64,000 nt of DNA from Chryseotalea sp. WA131a. GTDB lineage: Bacteria > Bacteroidota > Bacteroidia > Cytophagales > Cyclobacteriaceae. Position numbers and translations under genes: made by a program. The notes beneath the pieces are model-generated. The model ran no database searches and had not been told where the DNA came from. It saw nothing but the letters and a program-made list of their open reading frames with translations. Of this stretch, positions 56,463-64,000 are shown piece after piece. The stretch is from NCBI GenBank assembly GCA_025370075.1, contig CP073016.1, positions 2,356,001-2,420,000 on the forward strand, written 5' to 3'. The first letter of the stretch is position 1. The number at the start of each line of letters is the position of its first letter.

Positions 56463-57929
56463 ATGTCCATTAGCTTAGAGAACATACTGTTGCTTGGTTC
56501 GTTGCTACTGTTTGTCAGCATTGTCGCGAGTAAAACATCGTTTCGTTTAGGCATTCCCACCCTTCTTTTGTTTTTGGGGATCGGCATGCTAGCCGGCTCT
56601 GACGGAGTAGGAGGAATTCGCTTTGATGACCCTAAAAGCACTCAATTTTTGGGCATCATCGCAATGGCGCTTATTCTGTTCTCGGGGGGTATGGATACCA
56701 AAACCGAAAGCATACGACCTGTTTTGAAAAATGGTATCGCCTTGGCAACCATTGGCGTGCTGGTGACCGCGCTTAGCGTGGGTTGGTTTGCCAGTTGGTT
56801 GTTAAAAATACCTTTAATGACTGGTATGCTTCTTGGGGCTATTGTTTCATCTACCGATGCAGCTGCCGTTTTCTCTATTCTGCGCACTCGAAACATCGGG
56901 CTCAAAGGCACCTTGCGCCCGTTGCTGGAATTTGAAAGTGGCAGCAACGACCCCATGGCTTATTTTCTTACGATTGCATTTATAGACTTGGTACAAGAAC
57001 CCAATACCTCCATTATTTTTTTGCTTCCTAAGTTTTTAAATGGAATGCTTCTGGGGGCGGCCTGCGGTTTTGGCAGCGGGCGGTTAATGGTGTTTATACT
57101 CAATAGGATTAGACTGGATGTTGAGGGACTTTATCCAGTGTTAGTGCTGTCGATGATTTTCTTTACATTTTCCTTTACTGACAGCATGGGCGGCAACGGA
57201 TTTTTGGCTGTGTATTTGTCGGGCATTATCCTTGGCAATGGCAATGTGGTTCACAAAAAAAGTTTGATTAAATTTTTTGATGGATGGGCGTGGCTAATGC
57301 AGATAATCATGTTCTTAACGCTCGGGCTATTGGTGTTTCCCTCACAGGTGGTTCCCATCATGTGGGAAGGCCTAATACTTTCCATTTTCTTGATAGTAGT
57401 CGCTCGCCCACTTGCTGTATTCATTTGTCTTTCGTTTTCAAAAGACTTGAACATAAGAAAGAAAATATTTGTCTCATGGGTTGGTCTGCGTGGAGCTGCG
57501 CCTATTGTGTTCGCCACGTTTCCGTTGGTTGCAGGCATTGAATATGCTCATTCAATTTTTAATTTGGTCTTCTTTATTTCTGGAATTTCAGTGCTGTTGC
57601 AAGGCAGTACACTCAGCCTAATAGCAAAGTGGCTGCATGTTTCAGTGCCTTCAGGGCTAAAAAGACAATTCCCAATTGACTTGGAGTTGAAAGATAATTC
57701 GAAACGAGAACTGCTAGAATTAGACATCGCCAAGGAATCAAAAGCAATTGGCAAAAGGGTAGTTCAACTGGGTCTGCCAAAAAAATGTCTCATTGTACTC
57801 ATCCATCGCGGCAGCGAATACATCAGCCCCAATGGCGAAACCGTGATTGAGCAAAATGACCATTTACTGATATTGGTGGATACTAAAGAAACTGTTGGTG
57901 AGGTGACCTCGAGTTTTGAAGCCTCTTAA
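56463..57929 (+). CDS. Potassium/proton antiporter, CPA1 type (CvrA/NhaP2-like)
   Basis: The 488-residue protein has twelve to thirteen helices of the Na+/H+ exchanger fold (about 1-395). The conserved ASKTSFRLGIP start, the double-acid region SSTDAAAVFSIL, and EFESGSNDPMAYFL with the ion-binding Asp are all present. A C-terminal TrkA_C regulatory domain (about 405-485, IGKRVVQLGLPKKCLIVLI) follows, as in CvrA/NhaP2. These carriers expel K+ under alkaline or hypo-osmotic stress. A K+-channel relic lies just downstream. Confidence 0.92.
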   Translation: MSISLENILLLGSLLLFVSIVASKTSFRLGIPTLLLFLGIGMLAGSDGVGGIRFDDPKSTQFLGIIAMALILFSGGMDTKTESIRPVLKNGIALATIGVLVTALSVGWFASWLLKIPLMTGMLLGAIVSSTDAAAVFSILRTRNIGLKGTLRPLLEFESGSNDPMAYFLTIAFIDLVQEPNTSIIFLLPKFLNGMLLGAACGFGSGRLMVFILNRIRLDVEGLYPVLVLSMIFFTFSFTDSMGGNGFLAVYLSGIILGNGNVVHKKSLIKFFDGWAWLMQIIMFLTLGLLVFPSQVVPIMWEGLILSIFLIVVARPLAVFICLSFSKDLNIRKKIFVSWVGLRGAAPIVFATFPLVAGIEYAHSIFNLVFFISGISVLLQGSTLSLIAKWLHVSVPSGLKRQFPIDLELKDNSKRELLELDIAKESKAIGKRVVQLGLPKKCLIVLIHRGSEYISPNGETVIEQNDHLLILVDTKETVGEVTSSFEAS

Positions 57930-57948
57930 CTTCAATCTTGATTTAAGA

Positions 57949-58095
57949 ATGCTGTGCTTCCATTGCACCAACTATAAAAACCACGTGGTGATAATCGGTT
58001 GGAATGAATTTGGTAAATCAGTAATCAGTCATTTGATTGGGGTCGGCAAGTAAGTAGCTATTATCACAATAGGCCGCGCCAGTATTGACTTCTGA
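57949..58095 (+). pseudogene. Relic of a K+ channel or TrkA-type RCK domain
   Basis: From an ATG the sequence reads HVVIIGWNEFGKSVISHLIG, the Rossmann strand and loop of an RCK/TrkA-N domain. A stop follows VGK, then VAIITIGRASIDF in the same frame (second strand and acidic cap), then another stop. Only about 48 codons remain of a domain that needs about 120, and the pore is absent. It lies 19 bp behind the K+/H+ antiporter gene. Confidence 0.7.
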
Positions 58096-58100
58096 GTGCA

Positions 58101-58130
58101 ACAAAAAGGGCGAACATTTCTGCTCGCCCT
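58101..58130 (-). terminator. Rho-independent terminator of nfeD-floA
   Basis: On the minus strand the stem AGGGCGA / TCGCCCT (arms 58107-58113 and 58124-58130, loop 10 nt) is followed by a T-run (A-run at 58103-58107 on the plus strand), 38 bp after the floA stop. Confidence 0.75.
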
Positions 58131-58167
58131 CAATTTATTGACAGATTCCTTCGCTAACGCTCGGAAT

Positions 58168-59145
58168 TTATTTGGTTGGTTGTGAACCTTTACCCGTACC
58201 CGAAATTGAATTTCTCATTTCGGTATCGGCTTGCACATTTTGCATTTTGTAATAGTCCATCACACCTAAATTTCCATTCAGGAATGCCTGTGCAATTGAT
58301 TTAGGAATTTCAGCTTCTGCTTCAATAACTTTTGCACGCGCCTCTTGTGCTTTTGCCTTCATTTCTTGTTCTACGGCTACCGCCATAGCTCTGCGCTCTT
58401 CCGCTCTTGCTTCGGCTACACGCAAGTCAGCAGCAGCTTGATCGGTTTGCAATTTTGCACCTATGTTAGCACCCACATCTACATCGGCAATGTCAATAGA
58501 AAGAATTTCAAAAGCCGTTCCGGCATCCAATCCTCGAGAAAGAACAAGTTTGGAAATCTTATCAGGGTTGGCCAATACTTCTTTATGCGAAGCAGCTTGA
58601 CCAATAGAGGTAACAATACCTTCACCCACACGGGCTAAAATTGTTTCTTCACCTGCACCACCTACCAATTGCGCCAAGCTAGCACGCACGGTTACGCGTG
58701 CAATAGCAATCAATTGAATACCATCGGCTGCTACGGCTGCCACCTTTGGCGTATTGATTACTTTCGGGTTTACCGAAATCTGAACTGCTTCAAATACATT
58801 ACGACCTGCCAAGTCAATGGCAGTGGCTTGTTTGAAAGTCAGACTGATGTTTGCTTTGTCGGCTGAGATCAATGCTTTAATTACGTTAGGCACATCGCCA
58901 CCTGCCAAGTAGTGAGTCTCTAAATCGCTTGGTGTTAAAGCAATGCCCGCCTTGGTAGCTGTAATCAACGAATTGACAATAATGCTGGGCGGAATTTTAC
59001 GAAGGCGCATACCAATCAATTGGCCAATGCTCACCCTTACACCTGAGAAAATGGCTGTTATCCACAAGCCGACAGGTACAAAATACGTGAATAAGAAAAA
59101 TGCAACAATGCAACCGAACACGATGAGAATAAATACTAAATCCAT
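58168..59145 (-). CDS. floA: Flotillin-like protein FloA
   Basis: FloA is a membrane scaffold that forms oligomers in lipid domains. The 325-residue protein has an N-terminal hairpin-type hydrophobic segment (about 3-28), the PF12127 body (GMRLRKIPPSIIVNSLITAT, HYLAGGDVPNVIKALI, RVGEGIVTSIGQA, KLVLSRGLDAGTAFEILSID), and a long coiled coil of EA repeats at about 235-285. It ends with a short C-terminal tail (GKGSQPTK). It lies 10 bp behind nfeD, the conserved partner. Confidence 0.95.
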   Translation of the reverse strand: MDLVFILIVFGCIVAFFLFTYFVPVGLWITAIFSGVRVSIGQLIGMRLRKIPPSIIVNSLITATKAGIALTPSDLETHYLAGGDVPNVIKALISADKANISLTFKQATAIDLAGRNVFEAVQISVNPKVINTPKVAAVAADGIQLIAIARVTVRASLAQLVGGAGEETILARVGEGIVTSIGQAASHKEVLANPDKISKLVLSRGLDAGTAFEILSIDIADVDVGANIGAKLQTDQAAADLRVAEARAEERRAMAVAVEQEMKAKAQEARAKVIEAEAEIPKSIAQAFLNGNLGVMDYYKMQNVQADTEMRNSISGTGKGSQPTK

Positions 59146-59155
59146 AGTTTTAATT

Positions 59156-59626
59156 TTAATGAATAGGTTCTATAATTATTTGATTTGATACAATTTTAAC
59201 GATCCGAATGCGACTTCCACTGTCCAAGTAGTCGCCACTTGTTTTTACTTCCACAATTTGATTGTTCAACTCCGCTTTACCCATTGGCCTTAGAGCCGAC
59301 AATGCTTTCCCCTCCATTCCAACGGTTAACTGATCTAACTCTCCTTCGTTTACTTTGCTATTGATGGATGATTTTAGCGAAAACCGCTTCCAAACATTGG
59401 TGGTAAAAGAAAAGTAAAGTAATCCACCACAAGCAACAGAAGTACAACCAAACGTTACCCAACCGATCTCTCCCCCAAAATATTTAAAACTCAGTCCGAC
59501 CCCAGCAATTAAAAAACAAAAACCAACAACACCAACGATGGTAGTGCCCGGCACGAAAACAACCTCCACCACTACTAATAGAAGACCAAAAACTAACAGC
59601 GATATGATGGTTGTCCACTCGGCCAT
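59156..59626 (-). CDS. NfeD-family membrane protein
   Basis: The 156-residue protein has three helices (about 7-25, 33-50 and 58-76) and a C-terminal OB-fold domain (about 95-156, LTVGMEGKALSALRPMGKAE and GSRIRIVKIVSNQII). This is the short NfeD type without a serine-protease domain. It precedes floA by 10 bp and is cotranscribed. NfeD is thought to stabilise flotillin membrane domains. Confidence 0.9.
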   Translation of the reverse strand: MAEWTTIISLLVFGLLLVVVEVVFVPGTTIVGVVGFCFLIAGVGLSFKYFGGEIGWVTFGCTSVACGGLLYFSFTTNVWKRFSLKSSINSKVNEGELDQLTVGMEGKALSALRPMGKAELNNQIVEVKTSGDYLDSGSRIRIVKIVSNQIIIEPIH

Positions 59627-59654
59627 TGTTGATTTACGAAGGTTGATTTAAGTT

Positions 59655-59662
59655 CAAAGCTA
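59655..59662 (-). promoter_or_regulatory. Bacteroidota -7 box for nfeD-floA
   Basis: TAGCTTTG on the minus strand fits TAnnTTTG and lies 28 nt before the nfeD start at 59626. No matching -33 TTG is clear. Confidence 0.4.
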
Positions 59663-59713
59663 CTCAATTTACCTAAACTTGATAGGCCAGCCTTAACGCT
59701 GATCCATTATCTC

Positions 59714-61192
59714 TTAATACGCTCTCGCAAATACCACTCTCCTATTCGATGGTTTTCCAGAATACACACAAACGCCATTTTCATCTTTGGCATCCAATGG
59801 AATGCAGCGGATAGTTGCTTTTGTTTCGTCTTTTATCTTCGATTCGGTTTCAGCAGTGCCATCCCAATGTGCCATCACAAAACCTCCTTTATCATCCAGC
59901 ACTTTTTTAAAGTCTTCATAGCTATCCACGCGCGTAGTTGCCTGCTCGCGGAAAGCAAATGCTTTTTTATAAATGTTCGATTGAATATCGTCCAACAATG
60001 TAGGAATGGCCTCTATGATCTCCGCCATCTTCATAATGTTTTTCTCTTTGGTATCCCTACGTGCCACTTCCACCGTTTTGTTTTCCAAATCGCGTGGGCC
60101 AATGGCGATGCGCACGGGCACACCTTTTAATTCGTATTCGGCAAACTTAAATCCTGGCTTTAGGTTTTCGCGGTTGTCAAACTTTACTGAGTAGCCCTGT
60201 TTACGCAACGCAGCCGCAATTGTATTCGCTTCCTCAGAAATTTTACTCAACTCTTCTTCATTTTTGAAAATCGGAACGATGACCACATGAATGGGTGCCA
60301 ACTTAGGCGGCAACACCAAACCATCATCGTCCGAGTGCGCCATAATCAACGCACCCATCAAACGTGTACTTACACCCCACGAGGTGCCCCACACCTTTTC
60401 AAGCTTCCCCTCTTTGTTGGTAAAGTTTACATCGAAGGCATTGGCAAAATTCTGACCCAAAAAATGTGATGTGCCTGCCTGCAACGCTTTGCCATCTTGC
60501 ATCATCGCTTCAATGCAATAGGTATCCACTGCACCAGGAAAACGTTCGCCTTCCGATTTCCTTCCTTTAATCACCGGCATCGCCATAAAGGTTTCTGCAA
60601 ACTCGGCATACACATCCAACATTTGTTCGGTCTCGGCTATTGCTTCTTCTTTGGTGGCATGTGCGGTGTGCCCTTCCTGCCAAAGAAATTCTGCCGTGCG
60701 CAAAAACAAACGCGTGCGCATTTCCCACCGCACCACGTTGGCCCATTGGTTAATCAACAACGGCAAATCGCGATACGATTGAATCCATTTTTTATACGTG
60801 CTCCAAATAATGGCTTCGCTGGTTGGGCGCACCACCAGTTCTTCTTCCAATTTTGCTTCGGGGTCCACCATCAATTTCCCCGGACGTTGCGGGTCTGTCT
60901 TTAGTCGGTAATGGGTAACAATGGCACACTCTTTCGCAAATCCTTCGGCATTTTTTTCTTCTGCCTCAAACATGCTTTTGGGCACAAACAAAGGAAAGTA
61001 AGCATTCACGTGCCCGGTGTCCTTAAACATTTTGTCAAGTGCCTGCTGCATTTTTTCCCAAATGCTATAGCCATAGGGCTTAATCACCATGCAACCGCGC
61101 ACGTCAGAGTTTTCTGCCAAATCGGCTTTCTTTACTAAATCAATATACCATTGCGAATAATCTTGCGCACGGCTAGTAATCTCCTTTCCCAT
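59714..61192 (-). CDS. proS: Prolyl-tRNA synthetase
   Basis: ProS charges tRNA-Pro. The 492-residue product is the short eukaryote/archaea-like type without an editing domain. It has the class II motif 2 region RWEMRTRLFLRTAEFLWQEGHTAH, the motif 3 region WGTSWGVSTRLMGALIMAH, and a C-terminal anticodon-binding domain (APIHVVIVPIFKNEEE) ending RRVVFARAY, the typical terminal Tyr. Several cysteines near the C-terminus may bind zinc. Confidence 0.96.
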   Translation of the reverse strand: MGKEITSRAQDYSQWYIDLVKKADLAENSDVRGCMVIKPYGYSIWEKMQQALDKMFKDTGHVNAYFPLFVPKSMFEAEEKNAEGFAKECAIVTHYRLKTDPQRPGKLMVDPEAKLEEELVVRPTSEAIIWSTYKKWIQSYRDLPLLINQWANVVRWEMRTRLFLRTAEFLWQEGHTAHATKEEAIAETEQMLDVYAEFAETFMAMPVIKGRKSEGERFPGAVDTYCIEAMMQDGKALQAGTSHFLGQNFANAFDVNFTNKEGKLEKVWGTSWGVSTRLMGALIMAHSDDDGLVLPPKLAPIHVVIVPIFKNEEELSKISEEANTIAAALRKQGYSVKFDNRENLKPGFKFAEYELKGVPVRIAIGPRDLENKTVEVARRDTKEKNIMKMAEIIEAIPTLLDDIQSNIYKKAFAFREQATTRVDSYEDFKKVLDDKGGFVMAHWDGTAETESKIKDETKATIRCIPLDAKDENGVCVYSGKPSNRRVVFARAY

Positions 61193-61235
61193 TGAATTTT
61201 AAGTCGATTTTAATGCAATTTTAATAAACAGGCAG

Positions 61236-61243
61236 CAAATATA
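61236..61243 (-). promoter_or_regulatory. Bacteroidota -7 box for proS
   Basis: TATATTTG on the minus strand fits TAnnTTTG, 43 nt before the proS start at 61192. No well-placed -33 TTG is seen. Confidence 0.4.
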
Positions 61244-61359
61244 GGTTTGAATGGCCAAGTAACAGAGCCCGAATAGATTTAGCACAAAAATTGTTACTTA
61301 AAACATCTAAATTGAGTAGATTTACGTTACTAAGATTACATACCATTAAATCTAAGATT

Positions 61360-62514
61360 ATGAAAACGAAAATAGCCTTGTTTTCTTTGTTGGCAATTGC
61401 AATGAGCGCAAGCGTTTTTGCGCAAGAAGAAATCGATGACATGTACTTTACCTCAAAAGACCGCGTTGCAGAAAATGCAAAGCGGCAAGTAGAGGTGGCC
61501 TCCCTTTCAAAGCGTGTTTTGGAGAGCGAGTCTGCTCCGGTGATAAACCCTACAGACAGCTATTCTTCTAGGGGAGTTAATCCAGAATATATTTCAGGAT
61601 CGAAAGTAGGCACGGTGGCAACCACCGGAAACAATGTTTCTTATTTCAGTGCCAACTATCAACCTACGGCAGTTAACCAATCTTTGAACAATAATAGCAA
61701 TATGGCCTACAATGGTTTTGGTGGCCCTATGGGTTACAACCGTTTCGGCTCACCTTACGGGATGATGGGTGGAATGGGTATGATGGGCATGGGCGGAATG
61801 GGAATGGGTTTCTCACCTTGGGGTTTTAATAACATGGGCTTGATGAATCCTTACATGAACCCCTACATGGATCCATTTATGATGAACAACTGGGGTGGTT
61901 ATGGAATGAACGGTTTCTATCAACCCGGTTTATCATTTGGGTTTGGAAGTGGATGGGGCAACCCTATGTTTGGTTTTGGAAATAGCTTCTATAATCCTTG
62001 GGGATTCAATAGCTGGGGAATGAATTCGTTTTATGGAGGATGGGGAAATCCTTGGGGAATGAACAGTTTTTATAATAGAGGATGGAATACCTGGGGGAAT
62101 GGTTGGTATGGAGGAAATACTGTGGTGGTGGTTGACAGGCCTAGAGCCGAATCAGCTCGTAATGCAGAAGTGGAGCGATATTATCGTACCGATGCCACGG
62201 GCGGAAGCAATGCTGGAGGCAGAGTAGCCTCTCAAGAATATTATAATCGAAGTTGGAGAAATGATGTTCAACAAAATAATGGCACCGCGTGGAACTCGCG
62301 CCCAACGCAAAGCACAAATGCTTGGAACAGCGGTTGGAATAACAACAACAGCAATAATGGCTGGAACAATAGCAACGGCTGGAACAGTAATCAAAATAAT
62401 GGCTGGGGCAATTCAAGTGGCCGCTCTTTCTCTACCGGAGGTGGTGGTGGATTTAGTGGAGGAGGCTCAGCTGGAGGTGGCGGAGGTGGTGGATCTCGCA
62501 GAGGTCGTGATTAA
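61360..62514 (+). CDS. Secreted Gly/Met/Asn/Trp-rich low-complexity protein
   Basis: From the ATG at 61360 the protein has 384 residues with a signal peptide (MKTKIALFSLLAIAMSASVFAQ). The first 100 mature residues are ordinary. Then come a Met-Gly-rich block (GMMGGMGMMGMGGMGMGF), aromatic repeats with WGGYGMNGFY and FNSWGMNSFYGGWGNPWGMN, a charged stretch (DRPRAESARNAEVERYYR), an Asn/Trp block (NAWNSGWNNNNSNNGWNNSN), and a Gly-rich tail ending SRRGRD. It may be a structural or adhesive outer protein. I recognise no family. Confidence 0.7.
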   Translation: MKTKIALFSLLAIAMSASVFAQEEIDDMYFTSKDRVAENAKRQVEVASLSKRVLESESAPVINPTDSYSSRGVNPEYISGSKVGTVATTGNNVSYFSANYQPTAVNQSLNNNSNMAYNGFGGPMGYNRFGSPYGMMGGMGMMGMGGMGMGFSPWGFNNMGLMNPYMNPYMDPFMMNNWGGYGMNGFYQPGLSFGFGSGWGNPMFGFGNSFYNPWGFNSWGMNSFYGGWGNPWGMNSFYNRGWNTWGNGWYGGNTVVVVDRPRAESARNAEVERYYRTDATGGSNAGGRVASQEYYNRSWRNDVQQNNGTAWNSRPTQSTNAWNSGWNNNNSNNGWNNSNGWNSNQNNGWGNSSGRSFSTGGGGGFSGGGSAGGGGGGGSRRGRD

Positions 62515-62550
62515 CGGTTAGTCTCAAAAATCTTCCAAAAAAAAGTAAGC

Positions 62551-64000
62551 ATGAAGCTTAAAAGTTGGGGGCTTTGCCTCAGTGTTATTGGTGCGTTCTT
62601 TTCTCAAGTAAGCTTAGCCCAAAACTATTTCATTGAACAAGCTTTATTGTTTTCGCGTCAGAATGCAGGTGGTAGCGCGCGAATTCAGGCGATGGGTGGG
62701 GCACAAGTAGCCCTTGGCGGAGATTTCAGTTCTGCTCTTTCGAACCCAGCAGGATTGGGTATGTACAATCGCAATGAATTTAGCTTAACACCTGCTATCA
62801 CTTTTCAAAATGCGAGTGGAAATTATTCAACGTATGAAGTGCAGCAAGGAAATTTAGTAACCAACCAAAATAGCTCTTCCTCTTCTAGTTCAAACGTAAG
62901 CTTACCCGGATTGAGCATCGTGTTCGGATCAGGAAAAAACACAGACCGGGAGCCTTTTTACGGAGGAACATTTGCCATTACACTTAATCGCATCAATGAC
63001 TTTAATGGCTCCATGCAATACAATGGTCAAAACAATGGCAGCTCTATGATTAATTATTTTTTGGATGTTTCCACAGGCTATTCAAAAGATCAGTTTGATC
63101 CAAAATTCGACCCAAACGCCCCTAACGTTGCTACTGGCTTCGGTGACAATGTAAATACTCAAGCTTATTTAGGGTATAATAACTACCTATTTGGTCCTCT
63201 AACTAAAAATGGAACCGACTATTTTAGCGATCTATTCGGAGGTTCTCCTTTTCAAAAAGAAACCATAAAAACAAGTGGGGCACAAAATCAGTGGAACATT
63301 TCGTATGGTGCCAATTTATTAGATAAATTATACTTAGGTGCTGGCCTCGGAATTACTTCCGTTCGATACCAATATGACAAGACCTACTATGAGGACTTTA
63401 GCGGACAGACAACAGGCGACATTAGACCTTGCATCAAGTGCTTTAACAATTTTACCTTAAATGAAAAAAGAACAACAACTGGATCTGGAATTAACTTAAC
63501 GATCGGTGCAATCTTTAAGCCATTGGACTTTGTACAATTTGGAACGTCTTATGTTACTGGAACGTCCTATCAACTTACTGATTCCTACTCAGGAATTATG
63601 AAATCAAGTTGGAATAATTTCGATTATTACGGAGACGGTTCATTTATTCTACAAGAAGTAACATTTGATACAAATGAGGGTGGAACAAACTCAGGAAAGG
63701 TGATAAGCAGAGCCATAACAACTCCAGATCCTGTAAATTATAGTCTAAGCACTCCCGGAAGATTTACTTTTGGTACAGCCATTTTTATTGCAAAAAAAGG
63801 TTTCATAACTGCCGATGTAGAATTAGTCAATTATGCCAACGCATCGACAAGCAGTTTTAGCGAGCAACTCTACAGTTTATCCATTGATGCTGGTTTGGAC
63901 GTAAACAAAACCGTTTCCTCCAGATTTAAATCGGCAACAAACATTCGCATCGGTGGGGAATATCGATACAAAAATTTTCGTTTTCGTGCGGGATACGGCA
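62551..64000 (+). CDS. OmpP1/FadL-type outer-membrane transport protein, 3' end outside window
   Basis: At least 483 residues are visible from the ATG at 62551, cut by the window edge. It has a signal peptide (MKLKSWGLCLSVIGAFFSQ ... LAQ). The FadL-type N-terminal motif follows: GGSARIQAMGGAQVALGGDFSSALSNPAGLGMY. A long run of beta strands (FGTSYVTGTSYQLTDSYS, RFTFGTAIFIAKKGFITADV) follows. FadL barrels carry hydrophobic molecules across the outer membrane. A CIKC motif lies near 293-296. It is 36 bp downstream of the Gly-rich protein gene and may be cotranscribed. Confidence 0.82.
   Translation, partial: MKLKSWGLCLSVIGAFFSQVSLAQNYFIEQALLFSRQNAGGSARIQAMGGAQVALGGDFSSALSNPAGLGMYNRNEFSLTPAITFQNASGNYSTYEVQQGNLVTNQNSSSSSSSNVSLPGLSIVFGSGKNTDREPFYGGTFAITLNRINDFNGSMQYNGQNNGSSMINYFLDVSTGYSKDQFDPKFDPNAPNVATGFGDNVNTQAYLGYNNYLFGPLTKNGTDYFSDLFGGSPFQKETIKTSGAQNQWNISYGANLLDKLYLGAGLGITSVRYQYDKTYYEDFSGQTTGDIRPCIKCFNNFTLNEKRTTTGSGINLTIGAIFKPLDFVQFGTSYVTGTSYQLTDSYSGIMKSSWNNFDYYGDGSFILQEVTFDTNEGGTNSGKVISRAITTPDPVNYSLSTPGRFTFGTAIFIAKKGFITADVELVNYANASTSSFSEQLYSLSIDAGLDVNKTVSSRFKSATNIRIGGEYRYKNFRFRAGYG

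Noticed and set aside
61221..61442. 73-residue minus-strand frame between proS and the Gly-rich protein gene
   Set aside because: It is antisense to the signal peptide of a better-supported gene and shows no motif.

Overview
The window is a 64 kb piece of chromosome from a Bacteroidota bacterium, most likely of the order Cytophagales. The evidence is a very large gingipain-type (C25) cell-surface protein with a type IX secretion C-terminal tail, repeated TAnnTTTG promoter boxes, few Shine-Dalgarno sequences, frequent GTG/TTG starts, and core proteins of typical Bacteroidota form (FabI, RecA, EttA, a DUF2795 protein, FloA/NfeD, ProS). Most of it is housekeeping sequence with small accessory patches.

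Layout: 1-8.2 kb holds a partial M20 peptidase, an amidohydrolase relic, fabI, ispE, recA, a putative membrane aminopeptidase, a PhoB/PhoR-type two-component pair and a retropepsin-like protein. 8.3-15.1 kb holds a UvrD-like helicase, an RluA-type pseudouridine synthase, the rplM-rpsI-rpsB-tsf translation cluster, a decayed insertion sequence and murI. 15.2-26.5 kb holds a TPR histidine kinase, a MacB-type permease, queA, ispD, a ParE-type toxin-antitoxin pair, ettA and a regulator/membrane protein/CreD operon. 26.5-27.7 kb is the most unusual place: a 441-bp tandem array in which GIY-YIG nuclease genes are fused to broken copies of tRNA-Asn, ending in the one intact tRNA-Asn(GTT).

27.8-45.3 kb holds a BamA/TamA-like barrel, a MATE exporter, the 1647-residue PorU2-like protein, an M20D amidohydrolase, a carboxypeptidase-regulatory-domain protein, rseP-dxr, a GH3-family gene overlapped by a MntA/HepT pair, and an HtrA protease. 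45.3-48.4 kb is a sensor kinase split by a complete IS5-type element with a 4-bp target duplication. 48.6-53.7 kb holds three glycosyltransferases, a rhodanese and a second toxin-antitoxin pair whose toxin is fused in frame to a TIGR04282-type glycosyltransferase. 53.8-64 kb holds a Crp/Fnr regulator, a MOSC protein, SCO and cytochrome c lipoproteins, a K+/H+ antiporter followed by a K+-channel relic, floA-nfeD, proS, a Gly/Met/Trp-rich secreted protein and the start of a FadL-type porin.

Three isoprenoid (MEP pathway) genes, ispE, ispD and dxr, lie in separate places. Several genes carry low-complexity word-repeat DNA inside their reading frames. Relic genes and insertion-sequence scars are frequent for such an otherwise ordinary region.
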